DNA from: Qipengyuania marisflavi
Lineage (GTDB): Bacteria; Pseudomonadota; Alphaproteobacteria; Sphingomonadales; Sphingomonadaceae
NCBI RefSeq assembly: GCF_005884405.1
Contig: NZ_VCAO01000002.1
Location: 310,001 to 374,000 of the forward strand
Length of the DNA stretch: 64,000 bases
Reading direction: 5' to 3'
This document shows, piece after piece, positions 26,870 through 34,677 of the stretch (positions are counted from its first letter, which is position 1; every line of letters starts with the position of its first letter). The notes under the pieces are model-generated. The model was not told where the DNA came from and did not search any database. It worked only from the letters and a program-made list of their open reading frames with translations. Made by a program: the position numbers and the translations under genes.

Positions 26870-27384
26870 CGCACCTGCGCGCGCAATTGTTCCAGCACCG
26901 CGTCTTCCTGTTTCACCAAATCGATCACCTGCGCGCGGGCGGAATCGATGGCGGCGCGGTCCTGTGCCTCTACCGAGGCGGCGACGAACAGAATGTCGAG
27001 ATCACCCAGCGCAATGGCGGATTGGCTGCGTGCCGAATCCAGATCGGCCAGCGCGACTTGTGCAGCGGCCCAACTGTCGCTGCCAGCGGAGCTGCCGCGG
27101 GCGGCGGCGGCGAGCCGTGCTGCGCTGCCCTGAGCGGCGGTGAAGTCTGCGTGCGCCTCGCGCGCCTGTGCCACCAGAGCGGCGAGTCGCGTGCCAAGGT
27201 CGCCCACCAGCCCGGTTTCAACCGGCGGCACGTCCAGACGCGTGCTGGCGACAGGTTCGAACTGACCCTGCGCTCGCTCGATATCGCGGGTGGCCAGCGA
27301 CGGATAACGATCGGAGGCGGAGGTCGCGCAGCCGCCCAGCAGGGGGGCAACACACAGGGCGATGGGATAGCAGCGGCGCATCAT
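26866..27384 (-). CDS. Lipoprotein of unknown function, helical
   Basis: A protein of about 172 residues starting MMRRCYPIALCVAPLLGGCATS, a lipoprotein signal peptide with lipobox LGGC. After a short linker (SLATRDIERAQGQFEP) the rest is an Ala/Gln/Asp-rich helical region, about 55-170, with heptad-like spacing that may be a coiled coil. No family recognised. ATG codons at 27384 and 27381 are equally possible starts; the frame upstream has no support. It is convergent with moaE. Confidence 0.75.
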   Translation of the reverse strand: MMRRCYPIALCVAPLLGGCATSASDRYPSLATRDIERAQGQFEPVASTRLDVPPVETGLVGDLGTRLAALVAQAREAHADFTAAQGSAARLAAAARGSSAGSDSWAAAQVALADLDSARSQSAIALGDLDILFVAASVEAQDRAAIDSARAQVIDLVKQEDAVLEQLRAQVR

Positions 27385-27501
27385 GGTGCGCGCGGCATAG
27401 CACGGCTGCGGTGATGCGCCAGTGTCCAGCGATGGCCCGGGGCACGCCTCCATCACTGCCCGTTGGCAAGCGGCGCTGGCAAATTTCCATGCGATCTTGC
27501 G

Positions 27502-27530
27502 TTGACTTGGACCAGCCCATCCCCTAACGG
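27502..27530 (+). promoter_or_regulatory. Promoter of rplU-rpmA
   Basis: TTGACT (27502-27507) and TAACGG (27525-27530) are 17 bases apart, the best -35 element noticed in the window. The leader to the rplU ATG at 27627 is about 90 bases and could carry a regulatory structure; it includes the G/C-rich GGCGGGCGGGCGG. Confidence 0.6.
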
Positions 27531-27626
27531 CACCCATCTTTCCGGGCCTCGCTGTAAGGCGGGCGGGCGGACGCGCCGTTGTTTCGCAAGAACGCGGCAC
27601 AGCATTTTGATTGAGAGACAAGCACC

Positions 27627-28154
27627 ATGTTCGCAGTTGTGCGCACGGGCGGCAAGCAATACCGGGTTGCCGCCGGAGACAAAATCGCGGTTGAGAAGCT
27701 GGCTGGTGAAGCCGGTGACACCATTACGCTGGGCGACGTTCTGCTCGCTGGCGAAGGTGACAATCTGGCCGACGCCGCCAAGGTAATCGTTTCGGCGGAA
27801 ATCATCGCGCAGGCGAAAAGCGAGAAGGTGATCGTTTTCAAGAAGCGTCGCCGTCACAATTATCGCCGCAAGAATGGCCACCGTCAGATGCTGACGCTGC
27901 TGCGCATTACCGCAGTGGGCGATTCGAAGGCTGAGAAGAAGGCCGCGCCGAAGAAGGAAGCCGCTCCAAAAACGGAAGCTGCTCCGAAGAAGGAAGCTGC
28001 GCCCAAGGCTGCTGCTGCCGAGAAGGAGGCACCGGCCAAGAAAGCTCCCGCCAAGAAGGCTGCTCCCAAGAAGGAAGCTGCTGAAAAGGCCGCTCCGGCC
28101 AAAAAGGCTGCGCCTAAGAAGGCCGCTGCCAAAAAGCCCGAAGCCAAGAAGTAA
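27627..28154 (+). CDS. rplU: 50S ribosomal protein bL21 with long Lys/Ala tail
   Basis: A 175-residue bL21. Residues 1-100 are the normal ribosomal protein: [20 protein letters not shown] at the start and [21 protein letters not shown] for rRNA contact. Residues about 108-175 are a low-complexity tail of repeated KKEAAPK-, KKAAPK- and AAEK-like units, nearly as long as the folded part. Extended bL21 tails occur in sphingomonads. The tail is probably disordered and positively charged; its role is unknown. It forms an operon with rpmA after 12 bases. Confidence 0.95.
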   Translation: MFAVVRTGGKQYRVAAGDKIAVEKLAGEAGDTITLGDVLLAGEGDNLADAAKVIVSAEIIAQAKSEKVIVFKKRRRHNYRRKNGHRQMLTLLRITAVGDSKAEKKAAPKKEAAPKTEAAPKKEAAPKAAAAEKEAPAKKAPAKKAAPKKEAAEKAAPAKKAAPKKAAAKKPEAKK

Positions 28155-28166
28155 GGATCACGGACG

Positions 28167-28436
28167 ATGGCACATAAAAAAGCAGGCGGTTCATCGCGTA
28201 ACGGTCGCGATTCGGCAGGTCGTCGCCTCGGCGTGAAAAAGTTCGGCAGCCAGGGCGTTGTTCCGGGCAACATTATCGTGCGCCAGCGCGGTACCAAGTT
28301 CTATCCAGGCAGCAATGTCGGCATGGGCAAGGACCACACGCTGTTCGCGCTGACCGAAGGCGTCGTGCGCTTCCACAAGGGTAAGCTCGGCCGCAAATTC
28401 GTATCGGTCGACATGATGGCGGAAGCCGCCGAATAA
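28167..28436 (+). CDS. rpmA: 50S ribosomal protein bL27
   Basis: An 89-residue bL27 beginning [20 protein letters not shown], the N-terminal arm that reaches the peptidyl transferase centre, followed by [19 protein letters not shown] and [12 protein letters not shown]. Start ATG at 28167 is fixed by family. There is no Firmicutes-type cleaved N-terminal extension. A terminator follows 70 bases downstream. Confidence 0.97.
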   Translation: MAHKKAGGSSRNGRDSAGRRLGVKKFGSQGVVPGNIIVRQRGTKFYPGSNVGMGKDHTLFALTEGVVRFHKGKLGRKFVSVDMMAEAAE

Positions 28437-28505
28437 TCGGATAATCCGATGACGGGATTGTCCTCCAGGACAGTCCCAGCCGGACCTATGGACCGGCAGA
28501 CGTAG

Positions 28506-28553
28506 AGGGAGATGGGGCTTTCCTGGTTTTCAGGGGGCCCGTCTCCCTTTTGT
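28506..28553 (+). terminator. Intrinsic terminator after rpmA
   Basis: AGGGAGATGGG (28506-28516) pairs with CCCGTCTCCCT (28538-28548), with one G-T pair, followed by TTTTGTCGTTT. It ends the ribosomal protein operon. Confidence 0.75.
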
Positions 28554-28655
28554 CGTTTCTCCCTCTGCAAAACGTCGCGCCTGATGGTGCGCTATCATGC
28601 AATTGTCACGCGCCCGGCCTAGGAGTTCGGGGTGTGGTCAAAGGGGAGAAGTCCG

Positions 28656-29189
28656 ATGTTCCATGTGACCAAGAGGCTGCTGCTGCGGCCCGCTTGGCCC
28701 GAGGATTGGGAGGCCGTGCTGGCGGCGATTGCCGACGAGGCAATTGTGCGCAACCTTGCCCGCGCGCCGTGGCCCTATGGCCCGGACGAGGCGAAGACCT
28801 TCGTGTCGCGGCCCCAGGATTATCGACTGCCGCACTTTCTGGTCGTGGAGTCGGCCAGTGGCCGCGTGATCGGTTCCGCCGGGATGGGCGAATGCGATGG
28901 CGAGGCCGAGATCGGATATTGGCTCGCTCGTTCCGCATGGGGCAAGGGTTATGCCTGCGAGGCAGCACGCGGAGTGATCCGTGTCGCCCGCTCGCTGGGA
29001 CATCGCCGCCTTGTGGCGGGCCACTATGCCGACAATCCCCGCTCTGGCCGCGTGCTGCGCAAGGTCGGCTTTGTCAGCACGGGGCAAACCGCGCGGCGTT
29101 ACAGCGCCGGGCGCGGCGGTGAGGTGCCTTCCATCGAATACACGCTCGATTTGGAGGCAGACGCGATGTGCAGCCCGCAGGCCGCCTGA
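28656..29189 (+). CDS. GNAT family N-acetyltransferase
   Basis: A 177-residue RimJ/RimL-type acetyltransferase. It starts MFHVTKRLLLRPAWPEDWEA, followed by EIGYWLARSAWGKGYACEAARGV, where the QxxGxG/A acetyl-CoA loop appears as SAWGKGYA, and NPRSGRVLRKVGFV. The AAGGGGAG ribosome-binding site supports the start. Such enzymes acetylate amino groups of proteins or small molecules. Two terminators flank it, so it is transcribed alone. Confidence 0.88.
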   Translation: MFHVTKRLLLRPAWPEDWEAVLAAIADEAIVRNLARAPWPYGPDEAKTFVSRPQDYRLPHFLVVESASGRVIGSAGMGECDGEAEIGYWLARSAWGKGYACEAARGVIRVARSLGHRRLVAGHYADNPRSGRVLRKVGFVSTGQTARRYSAGRGGEVPSIEYTLDLEADAMCSPQAA

Positions 29190-29210
29190 TCTCGCCAGTC
29201 CTGCACATAC

Positions 29211-29240
29211 AAAAGGCCCCGCATCGCTGCGGGGCCTTTT
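29211..29240. terminator. Bidirectional terminator between convergent genes
   Basis: A perfect 13-pair stem AAAAGGCCCCGCA (29211-29223) and TGCGGGGCCTTTT (29228-29240) closes a TCGC loop, with A and T runs on either side. It serves both the GNAT gene and the convergent metal-dependent hydrolase gene. Confidence 0.9.
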
Positions 29241-29258
29241 ACGTTGGTGTTCAGCGCT

Positions 29259-30137
29259 TTATTCGGCGGGCATCAGAGCCGCTTCGAAGTCGCCGGAATA
29301 TTTGCCGATCAGTTCGCGGTCATCATGGTCCCACGGGTGGAAGCCCGGTTTGAAATAGGCCAGCCATGCCGGGAAGATCCGGCGCACCACGCCTGGCGTG
29401 ATGGTGAGATATTTGAACAGCCCCCAGCGAGCTTTCCAGCCGGTGATGCCGTCCTGAGCGAGCAAGTTCATCGAATCAACCCAGCGGTTCTTGAAGAACC
29501 GTCCGGTGACCAGCACCATGACCAGACTGCGCGTTTTCCAGCTTTTCCAGCCCGACCAGTCACGCGTGGCGTGGTTCCAGGTGTCGTAAGCGACGCCCTT
29601 GTGCTCGATCTCCTCAACCGCATGCCAGCGCCACATTTCGCGCACCTCGGCATCGGAATTTTCAAAATGCTTTGGATTGGCGAGGAATTCATGCGCCATC
29701 ATGGCGGTGTAATGTTCCAGTGCCATCGTGACCGCCAGATTGGCAATCGGCGGGCGGCCCTTGGTCAGCGCCAGCAATTCCTCGACCCGCTTGTCGATCG
29801 CCTTGATGTCGTAACCGGCATCTTCAGCCAGCCGGTTGAACGCGATGTGCTCGCGGGTGTGGTTGATTTCCTGCTTCACGAATGCCCGGATTTCGGCGGC
29901 GAGCTGCGGATCGGCGCCATCGCGGTGCGCCTTGACCGCTTCGATAAAGAACGCCTCGCCGCGGGGGAAGGTCGCCGACAGCGCATTGTGCCAGGCGGTG
30001 CCGAATGCATCGCCCGCCCACCAGCGGCGCGGCGTGGTGCCGCGATTAAAGCGCTCGTCGCGCACGGTGATCGTCAAATCAGCGGGCGTGGGATTACGCG
30101 ATGCGCTGGCTGTGTCGATACGAATAGGGGCGTTCAT
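29259..30137 (-). CDS. Predicted metal-dependent hydrolase (PF10118/COG3687)
   Basis: A 292-residue, all-helical protein. The repeated Glu/His motifs in KQEINHTREHIAFNRL, ALEHYTAMMAHEFL and WRWHAVEEIEHKGVAYD look like a two-metal helical-bundle site, as in the COG3687 family, whose reaction is not established. A GGAG ribosome-binding site six bases before the ATG at 30137 decides the start. A TetR-type gene is divergent upstream with dyads in between, so this gene is probably its target. TetR regulators beside this family are often linked to lipid or solvent stress, but the ligand here is unknown. Confidence 0.82.
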   Translation of the reverse strand: MNAPIRIDTASASRNPTPADLTITVRDERFNRGTTPRRWWAGDAFGTAWHNALSATFPRGEAFFIEAVKAHRDGADPQLAAEIRAFVKQEINHTREHIAFNRLAEDAGYDIKAIDKRVEELLALTKGRPPIANLAVTMALEHYTAMMAHEFLANPKHFENSDAEVREMWRWHAVEEIEHKGVAYDTWNHATRDWSGWKSWKTRSLVMVLVTGRFFKNRWVDSMNLLAQDGITGWKARWGLFKYLTITPGVVRRIFPAWLAYFKPGFHPWDHDDRELIGKYSGDFEAALMPAE

Positions 30138-30153
30138 GGACGGCTCCGGAGAG

Positions 30154-30196
30154 TTACTGACATTGATGTAAGTAGTGGCTACTGACACAGCTGTCA
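30154..30196. promoter_or_regulatory. Putative TetR operator dyads
   Basis: Two related sites lie in the divergent region. TTAC-N10-GTAA (30154-30171) and TGACA-CAGC-TGTCA (30183-30196) both contain the word ACTGACA, placed 25 bases apart. Such paired dyads fit a TetR dimer-of-dimers repressing both the hydrolase gene and itself. No binding evidence beyond the sequence. Confidence 0.5.
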
Positions 30197-30253
30197 ATAA
30201 CGGTAGGTTAACGGCTTCGCAAAAGCGGGCGCATGGGTTAACGCAAACATCGA

Positions 30254-30853
30254 ATGGCTACCCGCAAACGTCTCTCACCCGAAGAATCGCGCCTCGCAGC
30301 TCTTGAGGCGGCGCGTATCCTGCTGATCGAAACCGGGCCACAATCGGTTACGCTGAAAGCGGTCTCTGCAAGGATCGGGCGCACCCACGCCAATTTGCTA
30401 CATCATTTTGGTTCGGCAGCGGGCTTGCAGAAAGAACTTGCCGGTCATCTGGCGCGCACCGTCTGTGCGACCATTGCCGATGCCGTACGAGCCAGCCGGG
30501 CGGGGCTGGGGCACCCGCGCGAAGTGGTCGATCTGGCGTTCGATGCCTTTGACAAGGAAGGTGCCGGGGCGCTGGCCAGCTGGATGATCCTGACCGGCAA
30601 TGAAGACGCGCTGACCCCGATTGTCGAGACGATCCACAGTCTGGTCGACGAGATCGCGCCAGAGGAAGCCGATCATGATGGCGATGTCCGCGCGCTGCAT
30701 GAGGAAACGCTGGCGCTGGTGCTGATGGCTATGGGTGATGCGCTGATCGGCAAGGTGCTGGCGCGGTCGCTGGGCCTGCCCGAAACCGCCGCGCGGGACC
30801 GGGCCGAACTGATGCTTAAAAACTCGCTGTCGGGCGTCAATCAGCCGGGCTGA
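30254..30853 (+). CDS. TetR/AcrR family transcriptional regulator
   Basis: A 199-residue regulator. Residues about 12-60 form the helix-turn-helix: AALEAARILLIETGPQSVTL then KAVSARIGRTHANLLHHFGS. The C-terminal ligand domain (65-195) is divergent and helical, with a hydrophobic pocket region LALVLMAMGDALIGKVLA. It is divergent from the metal-dependent hydrolase gene and overlaps the convergent ygfZ by 17 bases. Ligand unknown. Confidence 0.92.
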   Translation: MATRKRLSPEESRLAALEAARILLIETGPQSVTLKAVSARIGRTHANLLHHFGSAAGLQKELAGHLARTVCATIADAVRASRAGLGHPREVVDLAFDAFDKEGAGALASWMILTGNEDALTPIVETIHSLVDEIAPEEADHDGDVRALHEETLALVLMAMGDALIGKVLARSLGLPETAARDRAELMLKNSLSGVNQPG

Positions 30854-31592
30854 GGCTGGCGCGCAGCCATTCTGGTGCCTGTGCGGGATCAATGTTCTCT
30901 GAACGCAAATGGTCGATGGCCAGGCCCAGAGCGGGAAAGTCCGCCTTGCGCCGTTTCTCCTCCGACGCGGCGAGGGGGACCACCATCAGCCGCCGGTTGA
31001 TCTTCTGCCGCCAGTTCATCCGCGCGGTGTTTTCCTGTCCGACATAACAACCCTTGGTGAAGCTGACGCCGTTCAGTTCGGCAGCGTTGGTTTCCAGCCA
31101 CAGGATATCGCCAAGCTCGGCGCGGCCCTCTGCCACGCCCAGCGCCAGCCGATGCTGCAGCCACCGGGCATCGGCGCTATCCTCGCCATCGCTTGCCCCT
31201 TTATCGCTTACGGGGACCAGCCAGCGTTGCCCCAATGCGCTCAGGCGCGGGTCGGCTATGCCGTCAGCGTCCGACCCTGCCCGCCAATGCACGGCGAGCG
31301 ATGGATCGATAGCGATGCCGACCTTGCGCCGGAGCCGGTATAGCGACAGCCGCCGGACCAGATCTTCCGCCGCCTCGGCCTCGCAATCCACCAGCAGATC
31401 ACCATTCTCACCGGGCCAGATCAGGAAATCGAACAGCGTCTTGCCCTGCGGGGTCAGCAACCCGGCATAGCAAGGCAGCGCACCAGCGGCATCATTGGTC
31501 ACCAGCCCTTGAAGGAAAGCGGCAACGTCCTCGCCAGCCTCCAAAGGGGTCAGGCGGATCACGGCGCGATTGGTCAGGCGGGTAGCGGTCAT
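30837..31592 (-). CDS. ygfZ: Folate-binding protein YgfZ (iron-sulfur cluster repair)
   Basis: A 251-residue GcvT-like protein. FTKGCYVGQENTAR is the K-G-C-Y-x-G-Q-E signature with the conserved cysteine of YgfZ/Iba57, and VLQGLVTND-type sequence (AFLQGLVTNDAAG) is in the N-terminal half. It uses tetrahydrofolate to maintain certain Fe-S enzymes, including radical SAM enzymes. The start at 31592 (MTATRLTNRAVIRL) was chosen from family alignment; a long upstream open frame is antisense to pyrC. It is divergent from pyrC with a 39-base gap. Confidence 0.92.
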   Translation of the reverse strand: MTATRLTNRAVIRLTPLEAGEDVAAFLQGLVTNDAAGALPCYAGLLTPQGKTLFDFLIWPGENGDLLVDCEAEAAEDLVRRLSLYRLRRKVGIAIDPSLAVHWRAGSDADGIADPRLSALGQRWLVPVSDKGASDGEDSADARWLQHRLALGVAEGRAELGDILWLETNAAELNGVSFTKGCYVGQENTARMNWRQKINRRLMVVPLAASEEKRRKADFPALGLAIDHLRSENIDPAQAPEWLRASLSPAD

Positions 31593-31631
31593 GGGTGACA
31601 GATAGGGGGCCGCGCGGCATAGGCAACGCCC

Positions 31632-32687
31632 ATGACCGCTGCGCCCGAATCGCTCACCATCCGCCGCCCCGACGACTGGCACCTGCATTTCCGCGATGGC
31701 GCCACCATGCGCGCCGTGGTGCCGCACACCGCCACTCAATTTGCGCGGGCGATTGTCATGCCCAATCTTTCGCCGCCCGTAACCACCAGCGCGCAGGCCG
31801 CCGCCTATCGCGAGCGGATCCTTGATGCGGTGCCCGAAGGTGCTCAGTTCACTCCGCTGATGACCGCCTATCTCACCGATCAGACCGATGCGGATGATCT
31901 GGCGCAGGGCCATGCGGCGGGAATTTTCACCGCTGCCAAGCTCTATCCTGCTGGCGCGACCACCAATTCGGCGCATGGTGTCACCGATGTCGCCAATATC
32001 ATGGCGGTGCTGGAGCGGATGGCGGCAATCGGGATGCCGCTGTGCGTCCACGGCGAGGTCACCAGTGCCGATATCGATATCTTCGACCGCGAGGCGGTGT
32101 TTATCGACCGCGTGCTGGCCCCGCTCGTCAGCAAGCTGCCCGAATTGAAAGTGATCTTCGAGCACATCACCACGTCTCAGGCTGTGCAATTCGTCGATGG
32201 TGCGAGCGCGAATGTCGCCGCGACCATCACGCCGCAGCATCTGCACATCAACCGCAACGCCATGCTGGTGGGCGGGATGCGGCCGCATATGTACTGCCTG
32301 CCCGTCGCCAAGCGGGAAGAGCATCGGCTGGCGCTACGCCGCGCGGCGACCTCTGGTTCGGCCAAGTATTTCCTGGGCACCGACAGCGCCCCGCACCACC
32401 GCGCCGCCAAGGAATCGGATTGCGGATGCGCCGGGATATTCAACGCGCCCTTCGCGCTGGAAAGCTATCTGGCGGTGTTCGAGGAAGAAAGCGCGATTGC
32501 CCAATTCGAAGGCTTCGCCAGCGAGAACGGCCCGCGCATTTACGGCCTGCCGCTGAATGAGGGCTCAGTCACCTTGGAAAAGACCACGCACATTGTGCCG
32601 GACGAGGTCGATGGCGGCGATGCGCGCATCGTGCCCTTCCACGCGGGCGAAACGCTCAACTGGCGGCTGGTTTCCGTGACCGACTGA
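31632..32687 (+). CDS. pyrC: Dihydroorotase (type II)
   Basis: A 351-residue amidohydrolase. [14 protein letters not shown] holds the first zinc-binding Hx[16 protein letters not shown] the lysine that is carboxylated to bridge the metals, and [15 protein letters not shown] the catalytic aspartate. It cyclises carbamoyl-aspartate in pyrimidine synthesis. The sequence is of the E. coli PyrC class rather than the longer PyrC/PyrX type. It overlaps the convergent rarD gene by 32 bases. Confidence 0.95.
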   Translation: MTAAPESLTIRRPDDWHLHFRDGATMRAVVPHTATQFARAIVMPNLSPPVTTSAQAAAYRERILDAVPEGAQFTPLMTAYLTDQTDADDLAQGHAAGIFTAAKLYPAGATTNSAHGVTDVANIMAVLERMAAIGMPLCVHGEVTSADIDIFDREAVFIDRVLAPLVSKLPELKVIFEHITTSQAVQFVDGASANVAATITPQHLHINRNAMLVGGMRPHMYCLPVAKREEHRLALRRAATSGSAKYFLGTDSAPHHRAAKESDCGCAGIFNAPFALESYLAVFEEESAIAQFEGFASENGPRIYGLPLNEGSVTLEKTTHIVPDEVDGGDARIVPFHAGETLNWRLVSVTD

Positions 32688-33558
32688 CCAGATCCCACAC
32701 GAAGATGCCCGCGGCCAGCCAGATACAGGCGAAGCACGCTAGCTGAACCGGGGCCAGCTCCTCGCCAAACACCATCAGCCCCAGCACGAAGACGATGCTG
32801 GGTGCCAGGAACTGGATAAAGCCCAGCGTTGAATAGGGCAGCCGCCGGGCGGCAATGGCGAAGAACAGCAGCGGGAAAGCGGTAAACACGCCGCCCAATA
32901 TGATCAGCAGGCTGAGCTGCAGCTCGTGACCAAAGGATGATCCGGCGGCTGTTGTGCCATACCACGCGACCACCCCGGCGGCGGGCAGCAGCAGGAGGAT
33001 CGATTCGATGGTCAGCCCTGGCAAGGCCCCGACTGGAACCTGTTTGCGAACAAGGCCATAGGTGCCAAAGCTCAGCGCCAGCGTCAGACTGATCCACAGT
33101 GTGGTCAGCGCGCCGCCCAACAGTAGCGATACGCCCACAGCGGCCAAGGCAACCGCCGCCCATTGCGGGCGCGACAGGCGTTCCCCCAGCAGCATGGTGC
33201 CCAGCAGAACATTGATCAGCGGGTTGATATAATAGCCAAGGCTGGCGGCATAGACATGCTCGTTCTGGATCGCCCAGATGTAAACCACCCAGTTTATCGC
33301 AATCAGCGTGGCAGACAGTGTCAGCCAGCCCATTACCTTGGGTGTGCGCAAGGCCGTCAACAGCTCCGGCCCCTGACGCCGCGCCGCCACAATCAGCAAG
33401 CATAACGGCAGGGTCCAGATGATCCGCCAGCCGACAAATTCAAAGGGCGGAACGCTGCTGACCAGAATCAGATAAAGCGGAAGGAACCCCCAGGTTACAT
33501 AAGCGCCCAGCGCCGCGAAGAGGCCCTGGCGGCGGTGTTCGGCGGGGTTCTCGTTCAT
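32656..33558 (-). CDS. rarD: EamA-family permease, RarD type
   Basis: A 300-residue membrane protein with ten predicted helices and two EamA halves. [19 protein letters not shown] at the N terminus, [15 protein letters not shown] and [22 protein letters not shown] are RarD hallmarks. It probably exports or imports small metabolites; RarD function in E. coli (chloramphenicol-sensitive protein) is not well defined. Its 3' end overlaps pyrC by 32 bases, which is unusual but both frames are convincing. Confidence 0.9.
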   Translation of the reverse strand: MNENPAEHRRQGLFAALGAYVTWGFLPLYLILVSSVPPFEFVGWRIIWTLPLCLLIVAARRQGPELLTALRTPKVMGWLTLSATLIAINWVVYIWAIQNEHVYAASLGYYINPLINVLLGTMLLGERLSRPQWAAVALAAVGVSLLLGGALTTLWISLTLALSFGTYGLVRKQVPVGALPGLTIESILLLLPAAGVVAWYGTTAAGSSFGHELQLSLLIILGGVFTAFPLLFFAIAARRLPYSTLGFIQFLAPSIVFVLGLMVFGEELAPVQLACFACIWLAAGIFVWDLVSRSRKPAAS

Positions 33559-33957
33559 CTGGCGCTGGCGCTAGGCCCGCCGCCACTTGCCCGCAAGCCG
33601 CAAATTCCCGGGTCTTGCACGCTGTCTTCATAAAAATGCTTTTCTGACCGAGATGTTGCAGTTGGTTCATGTTCGCTGCGCTAAAGATGAATGACAGCGC
33701 AGGACACGCAGCGACGCCAGTCCCGCGATGGTCAGTTTATTGTCTACGGCCGGGCCCACCCCTGGTCGCAGCGCGGCTTCCACCGAGCCGTGAAGGGCGC
33801 CGTCTGTCCCGCACCCGCGGGCGGGCGGCGCCCTATTTCGTGGCCCCATTGCAATCATCGCCGCCAATGTCCCGAAATGATGCAGCAATGCGCCCGGGGT
33901 GGTAATGCGGGGGAGGTTTGGGCACTTGGCGTCCACATGAACTCCCGGAGAACACCG
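33559..33957. other. 399-base spacer without a supported gene
   Basis: No reading frame here has protein-like composition. It holds a perfect 8-base dyad GGGCGCCG and CGGCGCCC (33795-33802 and 33826-33833) followed by TATTTCG, and a stretch rich in CCCGGG. A structured RNA or long 5' leader of the lipoprotein gene is possible; signatures of SRP RNA, RNase P RNA or tmRNA were not seen. Confidence 0.4.
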
Positions 33958-34668
33958 ATGAAACTGCGCTTTGCTGCCTGTATTGCCCCGATTGTCCTGC
34001 TCGCCGCCTGCGGAGACAAGGCCGATGACACCGGCACTGACGAGGCGATGGACCCCGCCAGCGAGCAAGCGCTCAATGCCGATCTGATGACCGATCCGGA
34101 TATGGCGGGCAGCAACGAAGCGGGCGCAGCGCTGTCGGGCGGCGGCAATGGCGCGATCCCCAAGATCGACAGTTCACCCCGAGCGATCGAGGCGGCGCGC
34201 AGCCGGGCGGTAGAGCTGGTGGGCGGCGTCGATTCGCTGCGTCCCGCGCCGGCGCCCAGGACGCTCGCGGCCGATGCCCCGGACAGCCCGGCAATGATCC
34301 GTGCGGCGCAGACCGCCGTAACGCCGGGCGGGGCCAATTGCGCCGACGATGTCACCTATACCTCGGCATGGGCGGCCAAGCTGCCGGGTGCATTCCCGGT
34401 CTATCCGCGCGGCAATACGCAGGAGGCAGCGGGCACTGATAAGGGCGATTGCGCGCTGCGGATTGTTACATTCCGCACGCCTGTGGCGCTGGATGATGTG
34501 ATGGCGTTCTACAACACCCGCGCCAAGACAGCGGGTTACAGCGTCGAGCATGTCAAGAAAGGCGGCGACAATGTTCTGAGCGGCGTCAAAGGCGATTCCG
34601 CCTATGTCGTTTACAGCCGGACATTGTCAGGCGGCGTGACCGAGGTTGACCTGGTCACCACCGACTGA
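33958..34668 (+). CDS. Lipoprotein of unknown function
   Basis: A 236-residue protein starting MKLRFAACIAPIVLLAACGD, a clear lipoprotein signal peptide with lipobox LLAAC. After an acidic, Ala-rich linker (about 20-110) there is a folded C-terminal domain beginning DDVTYTSAWAAKLPGAFPVY, with FRTPVALDDVMAFYNTRAKTAG and SAYVVYSRTLSGGVTEVDL. The domain resembles those of small outer-membrane-anchored proteins but I cannot name it. The start follows CCCGGAG. It converges on astD with nine bases between the stops. Confidence 0.8.
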   Translation: MKLRFAACIAPIVLLAACGDKADDTGTDEAMDPASEQALNADLMTDPDMAGSNEAGAALSGGGNGAIPKIDSSPRAIEAARSRAVELVGGVDSLRPAPAPRTLAADAPDSPAMIRAAQTAVTPGGANCADDVTYTSAWAAKLPGAFPVYPRGNTQEAAGTDKGDCALRIVTFRTPVALDDVMAFYNTRAKTAGYSVEHVKKGGDNVLSGVKGDSAYVVYSRTLSGGVTEVDLVTTD

Positions 34669-34677
34669 CGGAACGGA

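Noticed and set aside
27945-28154. Repetitive 3' part of rplU considered as an assembly artefact
   Set aside because: The frame stays open to a normal stop, rpmA follows with usual spacing, and long bL21 tails are known in sphingomonads.
30837-32324. 495-codon leftward frame joining ygfZ with antisense of pyrC
   Set aside because: YgfZ homology begins at 31592; the upstream extension is shadow coding opposite a certain pyrC.
33667-34068. 133-codon leftward frame upstream of and overlapping the lipoprotein gene
   Set aside because: No ribosome-binding site or recognisable fold, and it is antisense to the lipoprotein signal peptide.
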